From Entomomonas sp. E2T0 (GTDB taxonomy: Bacteria > Pseudomonadota > Gammaproteobacteria > Pseudomonadales > Pseudomonadaceae), in the NCBI RefSeq assembly GCF_025985425.1, contig NZ_CP094972.1:1798001-1862000 (forward strand): a stretch of 64,000 nucleotides of DNA, in the 5' to 3' direction. The notes beneath the pieces were generated by a model. It worked only from the letters and a program-made list of their open reading frames with translations, had not been told where the DNA came from and ran no database searches. Below are positions 35,566-46,010 of the stretch, piece after piece. The position numbers and the translations under genes were made by a program. Every line of letters starts with the position of its first letter. Position 1 is the first letter of the stretch.

Positions 35566-36765
35566 GTGAGTGCTTATCTTCTTACTTCGGAATTAGCTCA
35601 ACAGATTGTTGATAAAACAATGAAGATCATTGGTTGTAATGTGAATATTATTGATACCAATGGTTTGATCATAGGGAGTGGTGATCCTGAGCGAATAGGT
35701 GAGTTACATGAAGGGGCGATGATGGCTCTTTCATTAGGTCGTATGATAGCTATTGATTCAAAGATGAGTGGTGATTTACACGGTGTTAAACCGGGTGTTA
35801 ATTTGCCTCTAATTATTGATGATGAAGTGGTTGGTGTTATTGGATTAACAGGGGAACCTGCGCATTTAAAACAGTTTGGCGAATTAGTTTGTATGTCTGC
35901 TGTGATGATGATGGAGCAAGCTAAGTTATTGCGTAGCGTCGCTCAAGAAACTCGTTTACGAGAGGAGCTGGTGCTTGATCTATTGCAGTCTAAAGAGTTA
36001 TCTAAACGGCATTTTGAGTGGGCACAGCGTTTAGGTATTGATTTAAATGTGCCACGAGTGGCGATAGTTGTTGGTATTGATAGCGAAAATTTAAAAGTAG
36101 AAGTAGCCATTGATGAAATTAAGCTACTGCAAGATTATCTGGTTGCACAAAATATAGGTTGTTTATTTGCTATTCGTTCGCTAACAGAAATGATTGTCTT
36201 GTCGCCTGCATTAAACCAGTATGGACGTTGGGATATAGAAGAGCATAAGGCAAGGCTTGCTCAGTTGGTGTTATTAAGTGAGCAACGTAGTAAGTTAAAT
36301 ATTAGAACGGCTTTAGGGCATTATTTTAAGGAGGGTATGGGTAGCAATCATTTAGCCTACTCATACCAGACTGCTTATACTACGTTAATGTTAGGTAAGC
36401 AACGTAAGCCTGAAGTAAAAAACTATTATTATCAAGAAATGTCCTTACCTGTGTTGTTAAATTCGTTAAACTCAGGCTGGACTGCTTCAGAATTTTCACT
36501 TCCTTTAAATAAGTTAAAAGCTCAAGATAGCAATGGCATATTACAGAAAACATTGCATGCTTGGTTTAAGCATAATCTGCAAATGGGTAATACCGCTAAA
36601 GCCTTGCATATTCACCGTAATACTTTGGAGTATAGGTTAACTAAAGTGGCTTCTATTACAGGCTTGGATATTGAGTTATTGGATGATAGGTTGTTGATGT
36701 ATATTGCTTTGCAGTTGGATGGCACTAATGCTGTAGAAGATGCATTACATGAGATCGATGATTAA
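35566..36765 (+). CDS. cdaR: Sugar-diacid regulator CdaR
   Basis: Transcriptional activator that responds to glucarate, galactarate or glycerate. The 399-residue protein has the amino-terminal sugar-diacid recognition domain (LTSELAQQIVDKTMKIIGCN, IDTNGLIIGSGDPERIGE, PLIIDDEVVGVIGLTG), a middle GGDEF-like portion, and a carboxy-terminal PucR-type helix-turn-helix (GNTAKALHIHRNTLEYRL). The start is GTG with AGGGAG about seven bases upstream. Adjacent garD, gudP, gudX, gudD, garL and garR are the expected target genes; the 38350-38676 promoter region is the likely binding site. Confidence 0.93.
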   Translation: MSAYLLTSELAQQIVDKTMKIIGCNVNIIDTNGLIIGSGDPERIGELHEGAMMALSLGRMIAIDSKMSGDLHGVKPGVNLPLIIDDEVVGVIGLTGEPAHLKQFGELVCMSAVMMMEQAKLLRSVAQETRLREELVLDLLQSKELSKRHFEWAQRLGIDLNVPRVAIVVGIDSENLKVEVAIDEIKLLQDYLVAQNIGCLFAIRSLTEMIVLSPALNQYGRWDIEEHKARLAQLVLLSEQRSKLNIRTALGHYFKEGMGSNHLAYSYQTAYTTLMLGKQRKPEVKNYYYQEMSLPVLLNSLNSGWTASEFSLPLNKLKAQDSNGILQKTLHAWFKHNLQMGNTAKALHIHRNTLEYRLTKVASITGLDIELLDDRLLMYIALQLDGTNAVEDALHEIDD

Positions 36766-36789
36766 CTCGATCCCATGTAATGGGTTGTA

Positions 36790-38349
36790 TTATGTTACAG
36801 GAGCTGGATTAAATACAGCCAGTGGGTTATGTAGTCCCCAATGATCTGACCAAGGTTTTTTGCCACTGGCTACTTCTAAGATCATTTTAAATAATTCCCA
36901 ACCTACGTCTTCAATAGTTTTCTTGCCTAATGCAATATCACCTGCGCTGATATCCATTAAGTCAAACCAGCGATCTGCAATAGCATTGCGACTGGCCATT
37001 TTAATAACAGGTACAGCGGCTAAACCATAAGGTGTACCACGCCCTGAGGTAAATACTTGAACAGTAATGCCAGAGGCGACTTGTTGTGTGCCACAAACAA
37101 AATCACTGGCAGGAGTAGCGGCAAAGATTAGGCCGCGTTTTGTGGGGCGTTGGCCGGGTGATAATACTTCTACAATAGCACTGGTGCCAGATTTGGCAAT
37201 GGAGCCCATGGCTTTTTCTACAATATTATTTAAGCCCCCTTTTTTATTGCCTGGGGTAGTGTTAGCACTGCGGTCTACTTTGCCAGCATTTAAATAATCG
37301 TCATACCATGCCATTTCTCGAATAAGTGCTTTGCCCACTTCTTCGTTGGCTACCCGTGGTGTGAGTAAGTGGATCCCGTCACGTACTTCTGTCACTTCAG
37401 AGAACATAACGGTTGCACCACAACGTACTAATAAATCAGAAGCAAAACCAACTGAAGGATTGGCTGTAACGCCAGAGAAAGCATCGCTTCCACCACACTG
37501 CATACCAACCACAAGTTCGGAGGCAGGGACTGTTTCACGTTTTCTTTGGTTGAGACGTGCTAAGTGTCTTTCTGCTACCGCTAGAATATGTTCAACCATG
37601 GATTGAAAACCATGATGTTGTTCATCTTGTAGTACCACCACATCATCGGCATCAACTAGTTTGATAGGTTGTGTATCAGGTGTGCCTTTGAGCAACCGTT
37701 CTGGTTGGAATTTTTCACAACCTAAACTAACAACCATTACCTCACCGCCAAAGTTGGGGTTTTTAGCTAAGTTATGAATTGATCTGATAGGAATAATAGC
37801 TGCTGGCGCATCAATGGCAACACCGCAGCCATAAAGGTGGGTAAGAGGGATAACACCATCCACATTAGGGTATTTAGGCAGCAGATCACGTTCAATTATT
37901 TTAGTGACATACTCTACAACACCCGATACACAGTTAACACTCATGGTAATCCCTAATAGATTACGAGTACCAACACTACCATCTGGATTTTTATAGCCTT
38001 CAAAAGTATAGCCTTCTAAGGGCGGAAGAGGTTTTGGTATTTTGGTGGCTATAGGCAGTTCATGTAGTTCTGGCGCTGTTGGCATACGGGTTATGCCTTC
38101 ATGTACCCAACTCCCTTTTTTTACATTGCCAATGGCATAGCCAACAACTTCGCCATAACGGATAAAGGCTTCACCATCAGCAATATCTGTCAGTGCTACT
38201 TTATGTGCTTGAGGAATATCTTCAACCAGTGTTAAACCATCTGCAAAGACAGTGCCTGTAGGTAGACCATGGTCATTAACAACAATTGCAACATTATCAC
38301 TGGGGTGAACTTTAATATATAGAGGTGTGCTAGTAGTCTCATCAGTCAT
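36790..38349 (-). CDS. garD: Galactarate dehydratase GarD
   Basis: Iron-dependent dehydration of galactarate (mucate) to 5-dehydro-4-deoxy-D-glucarate. The 519-residue protein belongs to the UxaA/GarD family: an amino-terminal SAF-like domain ([20 protein letters not shown]) and a large carboxy-terminal domain with [63 protein letters not shown], and STSGRGTP-like [15 protein letters not shown]. Length matches E. coli GarD. A GAGGAA ribosome binding site precedes the start. It is transcribed divergently from gudP and convergently with cdaR. Confidence 0.95.
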   Translation of the reverse strand: MTDETTSTPLYIKVHPSDNVAIVVNDHGLPTGTVFADGLTLVEDIPQAHKVALTDIADGEAFIRYGEVVGYAIGNVKKGSWVHEGITRMPTAPELHELPIATKIPKPLPPLEGYTFEGYKNPDGSVGTRNLLGITMSVNCVSGVVEYVTKIIERDLLPKYPNVDGVIPLTHLYGCGVAIDAPAAIIPIRSIHNLAKNPNFGGEVMVVSLGCEKFQPERLLKGTPDTQPIKLVDADDVVVLQDEQHHGFQSMVEHILAVAERHLARLNQRKRETVPASELVVGMQCGGSDAFSGVTANPSVGFASDLLVRCGATVMFSEVTEVRDGIHLLTPRVANEEVGKALIREMAWYDDYLNAGKVDRSANTTPGNKKGGLNNIVEKAMGSIAKSGTSAIVEVLSPGQRPTKRGLIFAATPASDFVCGTQQVASGITVQVFTSGRGTPYGLAAVPVIKMASRNAIADRWFDLMDISAGDIALGKKTIEDVGWELFKMILEVASGKKPWSDHWGLHNPLAVFNPAPVT

Positions 38350-38676
38350 GCGTGTTTCCTCACCTTATAAATTATTGGTTTTTGGATTGGTATCATCTTA
38401 TGTGATTTTTTGCTAAATAACAGTGTGCAAACTAACAATTTTGCCTCTAGATATGCAGCAATGTTAGTGAATATGCCTAGTGGATATAGGTTATATATTG
38501 CAGGACAGGGAGCTTAGAGATTGTTAGTGTATCTGCCCATTAAAAAAAATAGAAACTATAAAAATATTGGGCGTTTGCCTAATGCTTTGTAAGCAAAGCA
38601 GGTGTTACATTTGATTTCAGCGTTAAATTATAAATCGATGGAAAGAATTTCTGCTCAAATCATGGTGGTATCTATT
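38350..38676. promoter_or_regulatory. Divergent promoter region between garD and gudP
   Basis: About 330 bases separate two divergent transcription units and contain no convincing gene. A perfect seven-base inverted repeat with a four-base spacer, TGCTTTG at 38583-38589 and CAAAGCA at 38594-38600, lies 77 bases upstream of gudP. It could be an operator, possibly for CdaR, or a leader hairpin. I could not fix -35/-10 elements with confidence. Confidence 0.5.
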
Positions 38677-40026
38677 ATGGCTGAGAATACAAATGTAGTA
38701 ACGCGAAGTGCTAAACGTACTAATGTACGTTGGATGATGGTTATTTTCTTATTTATTGTAACTGCTATTAACTATGGGGATCGTTCTACTATAGGTATTG
38801 CTGGTAAGAGTTTGAGTGGTGAGCTTGGCTTTGACGCAGCTGCGATGGGATGGGTTATCGCTTCTTTTAGTATTGCCTATGTTATTGGTCAGTTACCTGG
38901 TGGTTGGTTGTTAGATAGATTCGGTTCAAAACGAGTTTATTTTTGTAGTATTCTATTTTGGTCTATTTTTACTTTGTTACAAGGGACTGTTCATTTCTTT
39001 ATTGGTGCATGGGCACTGATAATGTTATTTACTTTCCGCTTTTTAATGGGCTTAGCTGAGGCTCCATCATTTCCGGGGAATAGTCGAATCACTGCAGCAT
39101 GGTTCCCAGCTAAAGAGCGGGCTACAGCCGTATCTATTTTTAACTCTGCACAATATTTCGCGACCGTTATTTTTGCGCCTATTATGGGTTGGTTAACTCA
39201 TGAATATGGTTGGCAATCAGTGTTCTTCTTTATGGGCGGAATTGGTATTTTTATCAGTTTTGTCACTATTATTTTAGTGCATAATCCTAAAGATCACCCT
39301 TGGGCTAATAAAGCAGAAGTGGACTATATCGCCGAAGGTGGTGGTTTAGTAGATATGGACCAGAAAAAAGAGAAAAAGAACGAAGGTCCTAATCTTGGTT
39401 ATATTAAACAATTGATTACCAATAGAATGATGTTAGGCGTTTATTTAGGTCAGTATTGCATCAATGTATTGACCTATTTTTTTATTACTTGGTTTCCTAT
39501 TTATTTAGCAACAGAGCGTAACTTAGATATTAAGTCAGTAGGTTTCTTAGCTGCTGTACCTGCAATCTGTGGCTTTGGTGGGGGTATCTTAGGTGGCATA
39601 TTCTCAGATTTTTTAATGAGAAAAACCAACTCTTTAGCCATAGCCCGTAAAACACCGATTGTGTTTGGCATGTTGTTTTCAATGACCATGATCTTTTGTA
39701 ATTATGTAGATTCTATTCCAATGGTTATTTTGTTTATGTCATTAGCTTTCTTTGGTAAAGGAGTAGGAGCGTTAGGTTGGGCTGTAATGGCTGATACTGC
39801 ACCTAAAGAAATCAGTGGTTTAGCAGGCGGCTTATTTAATATGTTTGGTAATGCTTCTAGTATTATTTCGCCTATTATTATTGGTTATATCGTTCATACT
39901 ACAGGTCGTTTTGAGTGGGCTTTAGTATTCGTGGCAGCCCATGCATTTATGGCAGCGTTTAGTTTCTTATTTATTGTTGGCCCTATTAAGCGAATGGAGC
40001 TTAAAAAGGATCCCGTAAAGAATTGA
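38677..40026 (+). CDS. gudP: Glucarate/galactarate MFS transporter GudP
   Basis: Proton-coupled uptake of D-glucarate or galactarate across the inner membrane. I choose ATG 38677 (MAENTNVVTRSAKRTNVRW), giving 449 residues against about 450 in E. coli; in-frame ATGs lie 15 and more bases upstream. Twelve hydrophobic segments are evident. Family stretches include AINYGDRSTIGIAGKSLS, VIGQLPGGWLLDRFGSKRVY, GLAEAPSFPGNSRITAAWFP and MADTAPKEISGLAGGLFNMF. These are strikingly close to E. coli GudP. It leads the gudP-gudX-gudD-garL-garR unit. Confidence 0.94.
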   Translation: MAENTNVVTRSAKRTNVRWMMVIFLFIVTAINYGDRSTIGIAGKSLSGELGFDAAAMGWVIASFSIAYVIGQLPGGWLLDRFGSKRVYFCSILFWSIFTLLQGTVHFFIGAWALIMLFTFRFLMGLAEAPSFPGNSRITAAWFPAKERATAVSIFNSAQYFATVIFAPIMGWLTHEYGWQSVFFFMGGIGIFISFVTIILVHNPKDHPWANKAEVDYIAEGGGLVDMDQKKEKKNEGPNLGYIKQLITNRMMLGVYLGQYCINVLTYFFITWFPIYLATERNLDIKSVGFLAAVPAICGFGGGILGGIFSDFLMRKTNSLAIARKTPIVFGMLFSMTMIFCNYVDSIPMVILFMSLAFFGKGVGALGWAVMADTAPKEISGLAGGLFNMFGNASSIISPIIIGYIVHTTGRFEWALVFVAAHAFMAAFSFLFIVGPIKRMELKKDPVKN

Positions 40027-40044
40027 TAAATGGGAAGAAAGATG

Positions 40045-41382
40045 ATGAGTACACAAACAGTTCCTACGATCACTTCAATGCAAGTTATTCCTGTAGCAGG
40101 CTATGACAGTATGCTAATGAATGTAGGTGGTGCACATTCACCTTATTTTACGCGCAATATTGTAATCCTTAAAGATAACGCAGGGCATGTGGGCGCAGGA
40201 GAAGCACCCGGTGGAGAAACGATTTTTAATGCGTTAGCAGAGGCTGTTGCTCATGTAGAAGGTAAACCTATCTCTATTTTAAACCGTATCGTTAATGATA
40301 TGCACAATGGCTATTTGGATGCTGATTACGATACCTTTGGCAGTGGTGCTTGGACATTTGAGTTGCGTGTTAATGCTGTCGCTGCCTTAGAAGCGGCGTT
40401 ACTTGATTTAATGGGGCAGTTTTTAAATGTGCCGGTGGCTGAATTACTAGGCCCTGGTAAGCAACGGGATGAAGTAACAGTACTAGGTTACTTATTTTAT
40501 ATAGGTGATGACAAAATTACTGATTTGCCTTATCAAGCACCTGTTACTAATAGCCATGACTGGTATCGTATTCGTCGTCAACAAGCAATGAGCACACAGC
40601 GAGTTGTTGAGCTAGCAGAAGCAGCTACAGATCTTTATGGTTTTAAAGATTTTAAATTAAAGGGTGGTGTGCTTGAGGGGGAAAAGGAAATTGAAACCAT
40701 TATTGCACTTAAGCAACGTTTCCCTGAGGCACGTATTACTTTAGATCCTAATGGATGTTGGTCATTAGCAGAGGCTATCCGCCTTTGTAAAGGTATGCAG
40801 GATGTTCTAACCTATGCAGAAGACCCTTGTGGTGCAGAGCAGGGGTATTCAGGCAGGGAAATTATGGCTGAGTTTAAACGAGCAACAGGTCTACCCACTG
40901 CTACTAATATGGTTGCTACTAATTGGCGTGAAATGTGTCATTCCATCATGTTGCAATCAGTAGATATTCCCTTAGCTGACCCTCACTTCTGGACATTAAC
41001 AGGCGCTAGTAAAGTGGCTCACTTATGTAATGAATGGGGCTTAACATGGGGTTGTCATTCTAATAATCACTTTGATATTTCATTGGCAATGTTTACCCAT
41101 GTAGGTGCTTCTGCACCGGGTAATCCAACGGCATTAGATACCCATTGGATCTGGCAAGAGGGTGATATGACGTTGACTAAAGATCCCTTAAAGATTGTTA
41201 ATGGAAAAATTAAACTCAATGATAAACCGGGTTTAGGCATTGAGTTAGATATGGATAAAATCGCCAAAGCACACGAGTTACATAAAAAACTGCCAACAGG
41301 GGCGCGTAACGATGCCATACCTATGCAGTTTTATTATCAGGGTTGGACATTTGATCGGAAGCGGCCTTGTATGGTTCGCTAG
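40045..41382 (+). CDS. gudX: Glucarate dehydratase-related protein GudX
   Basis: Enolase-superfamily paralogue of glucarate dehydratase, which in E. coli has weak activity. From ATG 40045 the 445-residue protein starts [20 protein letters not shown] and keeps [27 protein letters not shown] (base lysines), [34 protein letters not shown] and [17 protein letters not shown] (catalytic histidine). [20 protein letters not shown] distinguishes GudX from GudD. An ATG three bases upstream is equally possible. Eighteen bases separate it from gudP. Confidence 0.92.
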   Translation: MSTQTVPTITSMQVIPVAGYDSMLMNVGGAHSPYFTRNIVILKDNAGHVGAGEAPGGETIFNALAEAVAHVEGKPISILNRIVNDMHNGYLDADYDTFGSGAWTFELRVNAVAALEAALLDLMGQFLNVPVAELLGPGKQRDEVTVLGYLFYIGDDKITDLPYQAPVTNSHDWYRIRRQQAMSTQRVVELAEAATDLYGFKDFKLKGGVLEGEKEIETIIALKQRFPEARITLDPNGCWSLAEAIRLCKGMQDVLTYAEDPCGAEQGYSGREIMAEFKRATGLPTATNMVATNWREMCHSIMLQSVDIPLADPHFWTLTGASKVAHLCNEWGLTWGCHSNNHFDISLAMFTHVGASAPGNPTALDTHWIWQEGDMTLTKDPLKIVNGKIKLNDKPGLGIELDMDKIAKAHELHKKLPTGARNDAIPMQFYYQGWTFDRKRPCMVR

Positions 41383-41441
41383 CAGTATTGGGTATTAAGG
41401 CTAATGTATAGAGAACAAGTATTAATATTAGGAGCTGTTTT

Positions 41442-42773
41442 ATGAATAAGACACCTGTAATTACAGAAATGCAAGTAATCCCTATAGCTGGCTATGACAG
41501 TATGCTATTGAATTTAAGTGGTGCTCACTCACCATTTTTTACCCGTAATATAGTTATCTTAAAAGATAACAGTGGTAATGTGGGAGTGGGTGAAGTACCT
41601 TGTGTTGGCAATGTCACCAAAACGTTAGAAGATGCTAAGCCATTAGTGGTGGGTAAACCCATTGGTGAATATAAAAATGTGATGAATGTGGTGCGTAAGC
41701 AATTTGCTGATCGTGATGAGGGTGGCCGTGGTAATCAAACCTTTGATCAACGTTCAACGATACATGTGGTAACGGCCATTGAAGCAGCGATGTTGGATTT
41801 ATTAGGTAAGTTCTTAGGCGTTACCGTAGCATCATTATTAGGTGATGGTCAGCAACGTGATGAAGTAGAAATGCTTGGCTATCTATTCTATGTGGGTGAT
41901 CGCAATAAAACTGATTTACCTTATCAAAGTCAGCCGAATGAATCTTGTGACTGGTATCGTTTACGCCATGAAGAAGCGTTAACAGCAGAGTCTATTGCTC
42001 GTTTAGCGGAAGCTACTTATGAGAAATACGGGTTTAATGACTTCAAATTGAAAGGTGGTGTATTAAAAGGGGAAGAAGAAGCAGAGGCGATTATTGCCAT
42101 TAAGAAAAGGTTCCCTAATGCCCGCGTAACCTTAGACCCTAATGGCGGTTGGTCATTAGATGAAGCCATTAAGATTGGTAAATATTTAAAAGGTACGCTT
42201 GCCTATGCGGAAGATCCTTGTGGTGCTGAGCAAGGTTATTCTGGCCGTGAAATTATGGCAGAGTTCCGCCGTGCAACAGGTCTGCCAACTGCTACTAATA
42301 TGATAGCCACTGATTGGCGACAAATGGGACATACCATTTCCCTACAATCAGTAGATATTCCATTGGCTGATCCACATTTCTGGACAATGAACGGTTCTGT
42401 ACGGGTTGCGCAAATGTGTCATGAGTTTGGGTTGACATGGGGTTCCCATTCCAATAATCATTTTGATGTGTCTTTAGCAATGTTTACTCATACTGCAGCA
42501 GCGGCACCGGGTAATATTACTGCAATTGATACCCATTGGATTTGGCAAGAAGGTAATCAGCGTATTACTAAAGAGCCATTACAAATTGTTAAAGGTATGG
42601 TGCAAGTACCTAAAAAACCAGGGCTAGGTATTGAAATTGATATGGACCAAGTGATGAAAGCTCATGAGCTTTTCAAGAGTATGGGGCTTGGTAATCGTAA
42701 TGATGCAATGGCCATGCAATATTTAATTCCTAACTGGACATTTGATAATAAACGTCCTTGCTTAGTTCGTTAA
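41442..42773 (+). CDS. gudD: Glucarate dehydratase GudD
   Basis: Magnesium-dependent dehydration of D-glucarate (and L-idarate) to 5-dehydro-4-deoxy-D-glucarate. The 443-residue protein starts [20 protein letters not shown] and shows [40 protein letters not shown] (KxK base), [35 protein letters not shown] and [18 protein letters not shown]. All mechanistic residues expected for the family are present. GGAG lies about nine bases before the ATG. It is tandem with gudX and clearly a paralogue of it. Confidence 0.96.
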   Translation: MNKTPVITEMQVIPIAGYDSMLLNLSGAHSPFFTRNIVILKDNSGNVGVGEVPCVGNVTKTLEDAKPLVVGKPIGEYKNVMNVVRKQFADRDEGGRGNQTFDQRSTIHVVTAIEAAMLDLLGKFLGVTVASLLGDGQQRDEVEMLGYLFYVGDRNKTDLPYQSQPNESCDWYRLRHEEALTAESIARLAEATYEKYGFNDFKLKGGVLKGEEEAEAIIAIKKRFPNARVTLDPNGGWSLDEAIKIGKYLKGTLAYAEDPCGAEQGYSGREIMAEFRRATGLPTATNMIATDWRQMGHTISLQSVDIPLADPHFWTMNGSVRVAQMCHEFGLTWGSHSNNHFDVSLAMFTHTAAAAPGNITAIDTHWIWQEGNQRITKEPLQIVKGMVQVPKKPGLGIEIDMDQVMKAHELFKSMGLGNRNDAMAMQYLIPNWTFDNKRPCLVR

Positions 42774-42793
42774 TTGCTGTTGAGAGAATGAAA

Positions 42794-43567
42794 ATGTCTA
42801 AAGAAAATAGCTGTTTTAATCAGTTAAAACATGATGTGATTAATAAAAAAACATTATTTGGTTGTTGGGCGGCGTTAGGCAGTCCAATTACAACTGAAGT
42901 CTTAGGTTTAGCTGGTTTTGACTGGTTATTGTTAGATGGTGAACATGCTTGTAATGATGTCTTAACCTTTATTCCACAGTTAATGACTCTTAAAGATAGC
43001 AGGAGTGCACCTGTAGTGCGTCCTGCTAGTAATGACGTTGTATTGATTAAACGGTTACTTGATATCGGCTTTTATAACTTCTTAGTACCTATGGTAGAAA
43101 CCAAAGAAGAGGCTATTAAAGCGGTTAAAGCAACTCGTTATCCACCTGAAGGTATAAGGGGGGTATCAGTTGCTCATCGAAGTAATAAGTTTGGTACGGT
43201 GGCGGATTATTTTGAGAAGATTAATCAAAATATTTGTGTCATGGTACAAATTGAAAGTCAGTTAGGCGTGCAGAACGTTGAGCAAATCGCAGCAGTTGAT
43301 GGTGTAGATTTACTGTTTGTTGGCCCCAGTGATCTATCAGCCGCATTAAATCATTTTGGGCAACCTAATCACCCAGAAGTACAAAAAGTCATCCAACATA
43401 TTTTTGATGTAGCAAAAGCGCACAATAAAGCAGCAGGTATTTTAGCACCTGTTGAGGCTGATGCTAGACGCTACCTTGAAATGGGAGCGACTTTTGTAGG
43501 CGTAGGTAGTGATTTAGGGGTGTTCCGTGGTGCAACTCAGGCATTGGCAGATAAGTTTTTAAAATAA
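42794..43567 (+). CDS. garL: 2-dehydro-3-deoxyglucarate aldolase GarL
   Basis: Class II aldolase that splits 2-dehydro-3-deoxy-D-glucarate (and the 5-dehydro-4-deoxy form) into pyruvate and tartronate semialdehyde. From ATG 42794 the protein has 257 residues; an ATG two codons earlier is possible. HpcH/HpaI family features are [60 protein letters not shown] with the metal-binding glutamate, and [11 protein letters not shown]. The start lies about 20 bases after gudD in the same operon. Confidence 0.95.
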   Translation: MSKENSCFNQLKHDVINKKTLFGCWAALGSPITTEVLGLAGFDWLLLDGEHACNDVLTFIPQLMTLKDSRSAPVVRPASNDVVLIKRLLDIGFYNFLVPMVETKEEAIKAVKATRYPPEGIRGVSVAHRSNKFGTVADYFEKINQNICVMVQIESQLGVQNVEQIAAVDGVDLLFVGPSDLSAALNHFGQPNHPEVQKVIQHIFDVAKAHNKAAGILAPVEADARRYLEMGATFVGVGSDLGVFRGATQALADKFLK

Positions 43568-43607
43568 TGACTGAGTGTTTTTTAATTTGTTTATTTAGGA
43601 GAAGATG

Positions 43608-44492
43608 ATGATTGTAGGTTTTATTGGCTTAGGTATTATGGGTAAACCAATGAGCAAAAACTTGTTAAAAGCAGGTTATTCGTTAGTTGTTTATGATCAT
43701 AATCAAGCATCTATTGATGAAGTTGTATTAGCAGGTGCCAAAGCAGCTCAATCCAACAAAGAGGTAGCAGAACAAGCTGATGTAATTATTACCATGCTTC
43801 CTAATTCTCCTCAAGTGCAAGAAGTCGCATTGGGTGAAGGAGGAATTGCTGAGCATGCCAAAGCAGGCACAGTGTTAATAGATATGAGTTCTATTGCTCC
43901 TTTAGCCAGTCGAGCAATTCATGATGCCTTGGCTAAGAAAGGTATTGCCATGCTTGATGCTCCCGTTAGTGGTGGTGAGCCTAAAGCAATTGATGGTACG
44001 CTTTCAGTGATGGTAGGCGGTGATAAGGCTTTATTCGATAAACATTATGATCTAATGAAAACAATGGCAGGTTCTGTTGTTTACACAGGCGCTATTGGTG
44101 CTGGTAACGTAACTAAATTAGCTAACCAAGTGATTGTAGCACTCAATATCGCGGCTATGTCAGAAGCATTTGCTTTAGCCACTAAAGCAGGGGTTGAGCC
44201 AGAGCTTGTTTATCAAGCAATTCGCGGTGGTTTAGCAGGTAGTACGGTATTAGATGCTAAAGCGCCGATGGTGCTTGAGCGTAACTTTAAACCTGGTTTC
44301 CGTATTGATCTGCATATTAAAGATTTACAAAACGCCTTAGATACATCTCATGGCGTGGGTACTTCATTGCCATTAACCGCTTCTGTAATGGAAATAATGC
44401 AAGCACTTCGTACTGATGGCATGGGTGATCTTGACCATAGTGCCATTGCACGTTTTTACGAGAAGCTTGCTAAAGTTGAGATTAAAAAGTAG
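43608..44492 (+). CDS. garR: Tartronate semialdehyde reductase GarR
   Basis: Reduces tartronate semialdehyde to D-glycerate with NAD(P)H. Choosing ATG 43608 (AGGAG six bases upstream, better than the ATG three bases earlier) gives 294 residues, equal to E. coli GarR. Beta-hydroxyacid dehydrogenase motifs are visible: FIGLGIMGKPMSKNLLKAGY (dinucleotide and substrate site), DAPVSGGEPKAIDGTLSVMV (substrate binding) and GAGNVTKLANQVIVALN with the catalytic lysine. It ends the gudP operon before a strong stem-loop. Confidence 0.96.
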   Translation: MIVGFIGLGIMGKPMSKNLLKAGYSLVVYDHNQASIDEVVLAGAKAAQSNKEVAEQADVIITMLPNSPQVQEVALGEGGIAEHAKAGTVLIDMSSIAPLASRAIHDALAKKGIAMLDAPVSGGEPKAIDGTLSVMVGGDKALFDKHYDLMKTMAGSVVYTGAIGAGNVTKLANQVIVALNIAAMSEAFALATKAGVEPELVYQAIRGGLAGSTVLDAKAPMVLERNFKPGFRIDLHIKDLQNALDTSHGVGTSLPLTASVMEIMQALRTDGMGDLDHSAIARFYEKLAKVEIKK

Positions 44493-44505
44493 TTTTTTAA
44501 TGATA

Positions 44506-44538
44506 CCTCCCTAATCACTATGCATTAGATTAGGGAGG
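44506..44538 (+). terminator. Stem-loop after garR
   Basis: Eleven perfect base pairs (CCTCCCTAATC 44506-44516 with GATTAGGGAGG 44528-44538) enclose an 11-base loop. It follows the garR stop by 13 bases. No T tract follows, so it may act as a partial terminator or a 3'-end stabilising hairpin between garR and the glycerate kinase. Confidence 0.6.
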
Positions 44539-44641
44539 AGAATTAACCTTTTAGTCAGTAACATTAGAAAATTTGTTATGAGCGTTGCCTTGTAAGGGTG
44601 ACAGTTGTCTTTTATTTATTATTTTATGAGGGTTATATTCA

Positions 44642-45901
44642 ATGCCTCAGCCAAAAGAAATGCTAAATCAATTGTTTAGGATTATCTTACAGGCAGCAAT
44701 GCCAGAAGGTAAAATAGCGCAGCTATTGCCAAAAACATCACCAAAAGGCAAAACCATTGTGTTAGGTGCGGGTAAGGCAGCTGCTAGTATGGCTGCCGAG
44801 TTAGAGAGGGTTTATCCATTTCCTATAGAAGGTATGGTGATCACCCGCTATGAGCATGGCTTAGACACTAAGTTTATTAAAATTGTTGAAGCATCACATC
44901 CTGTACCTGATAGTAAAGGGCAAGCAGCAGCTAAAAGGCTATTTGAATATGCCCAGTCGGCTACAGCAGATGATATAGTGATTTTTTTAGCTTCAGGTGG
45001 TGCTTCTGCATTAATGAGCTTACCACGTGAAGGTATTACTTTAGATGATAAGAAATTTATCACTAAACAGTTGTTAGCTTGTGGTGCGCCAATTGATGAA
45101 ATGAATGTAGTACGTAAGCATTTATCAGCTATCAAAGGTGGTCATTTAGCACAAGTGGCGGCACCAGCAAAAGTAATTACCTTTGCCATTTCTGATGTGG
45201 TGGGTGATGACTTATCTGTAATTGGTTCAGGTGCAACGGTTGCAGACCCATCTACCTTTGCTGATGTGAAACGTATTCTGAAAAAGTACAATATTCAGTT
45301 ACCAGAAGCAGTTGCTCAATTTTTAGCATCTGCTACTGAACAAGATGAAACACCTAAGTCGTTATCTAATACGGAGTCTCACCTAATTGTAACGCCCTAT
45401 GATGCTTTTAAAGCAACTGAACAAGCAGCGCAGGCGATGGGGCTTAATGTGCTGTTTTTAGGTGATAGTATTACTGGAGAAGCACGACATGTGGCGGCAA
45501 TGCACGCTGGAATTGTTAGGCAAATTAAACAACATGAAACTCCTGTTGCCAAACCCGCTTTATTATTAACGGGTGGTGAAACAACAGTGACCATTGCTGC
45601 TGAAGGTGGTCGTGGTGGTAGAAATACTGAGTTTTTATTAGCATTAGCTATTGAGTTAAATGGTTTAGATAATGTTTATGCGATTGCTTGTGATACCGAT
45701 GGCATTGATGGCAGTGAGGATAATGCAGGTGCTATTATAACACCTGATACTTTAACTCGAGCGGCTCAATTAGGGCTTTCTGGGGCAGAATATTTGGCTA
45801 AAAATGATGCTTATAGTCTTTTTAGTGAGTTGGGTGATTTAGTGGAAACAGGCCCTAGTCGAACTAATATTAACGATTTTAGAGCGATATTAATTTTATA
45901 G
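44642..45901 (+). CDS. Glycerate 2-kinase, MOFRL/GckA (TtuD) family
   Basis: Phosphorylates D-glycerate from GarR, most likely to 2-phosphoglycerate. The 419-residue protein is of the class II MOFRL type: GKTIVLGAGKAAASMAAELE at about residues 37-56, EASHPVPDSKG, VIFLASGGASALMSLP, NVVRKHLSAIKGGHLA, LLTGGETTVTIAAEGGRGGR (the family-naming MOFRL region), and ACDTDGIDGSEDNAGA. Enterobacterial gar operons use an unrelated class I kinase (GarK), so this locus has a different enzyme in the same slot. It is separated from garR by 150 bases and a hairpin, so it may have its own promoter. Confidence 0.92.
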   Translation: MPQPKEMLNQLFRIILQAAMPEGKIAQLLPKTSPKGKTIVLGAGKAAASMAAELERVYPFPIEGMVITRYEHGLDTKFIKIVEASHPVPDSKGQAAAKRLFEYAQSATADDIVIFLASGGASALMSLPREGITLDDKKFITKQLLACGAPIDEMNVVRKHLSAIKGGHLAQVAAPAKVITFAISDVVGDDLSVIGSGATVADPSTFADVKRILKKYNIQLPEAVAQFLASATEQDETPKSLSNTESHLIVTPYDAFKATEQAAQAMGLNVLFLGDSITGEARHVAAMHAGIVRQIKQHETPVAKPALLLTGGETTVTIAAEGGRGGRNTEFLLALAIELNGLDNVYAIACDTDGIDGSEDNAGAIITPDTLTRAAQLGLSGAEYLAKNDAYSLFSELGDLVETGPSRTNINDFRAILIL

Positions 45902-45906
45902 GGTTT

Positions 45907-45935
45907 AGTGGGATAGTATGACTTATTATCCCACT
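45907..45935. terminator. Stem-loop between convergent glycerate kinase and pflA
   Basis: Nine perfect base pairs (AGTGGGATA 45907-45915 with TATCCCACT 45927-45935) and an 11-base loop directly follow the kinase stop. It lies about 75 bases beyond the pflA stop on the other strand, so it could serve both. No T run follows. Confidence 0.55.
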
Positions 45936-46010
45936 GTGTTTATAGTTAAAAGATAAATAGAGGTCGTTGCTTGGCGATCTCTAGCTTAAAAGTATAGTTG
46001 ATTATAAAAC

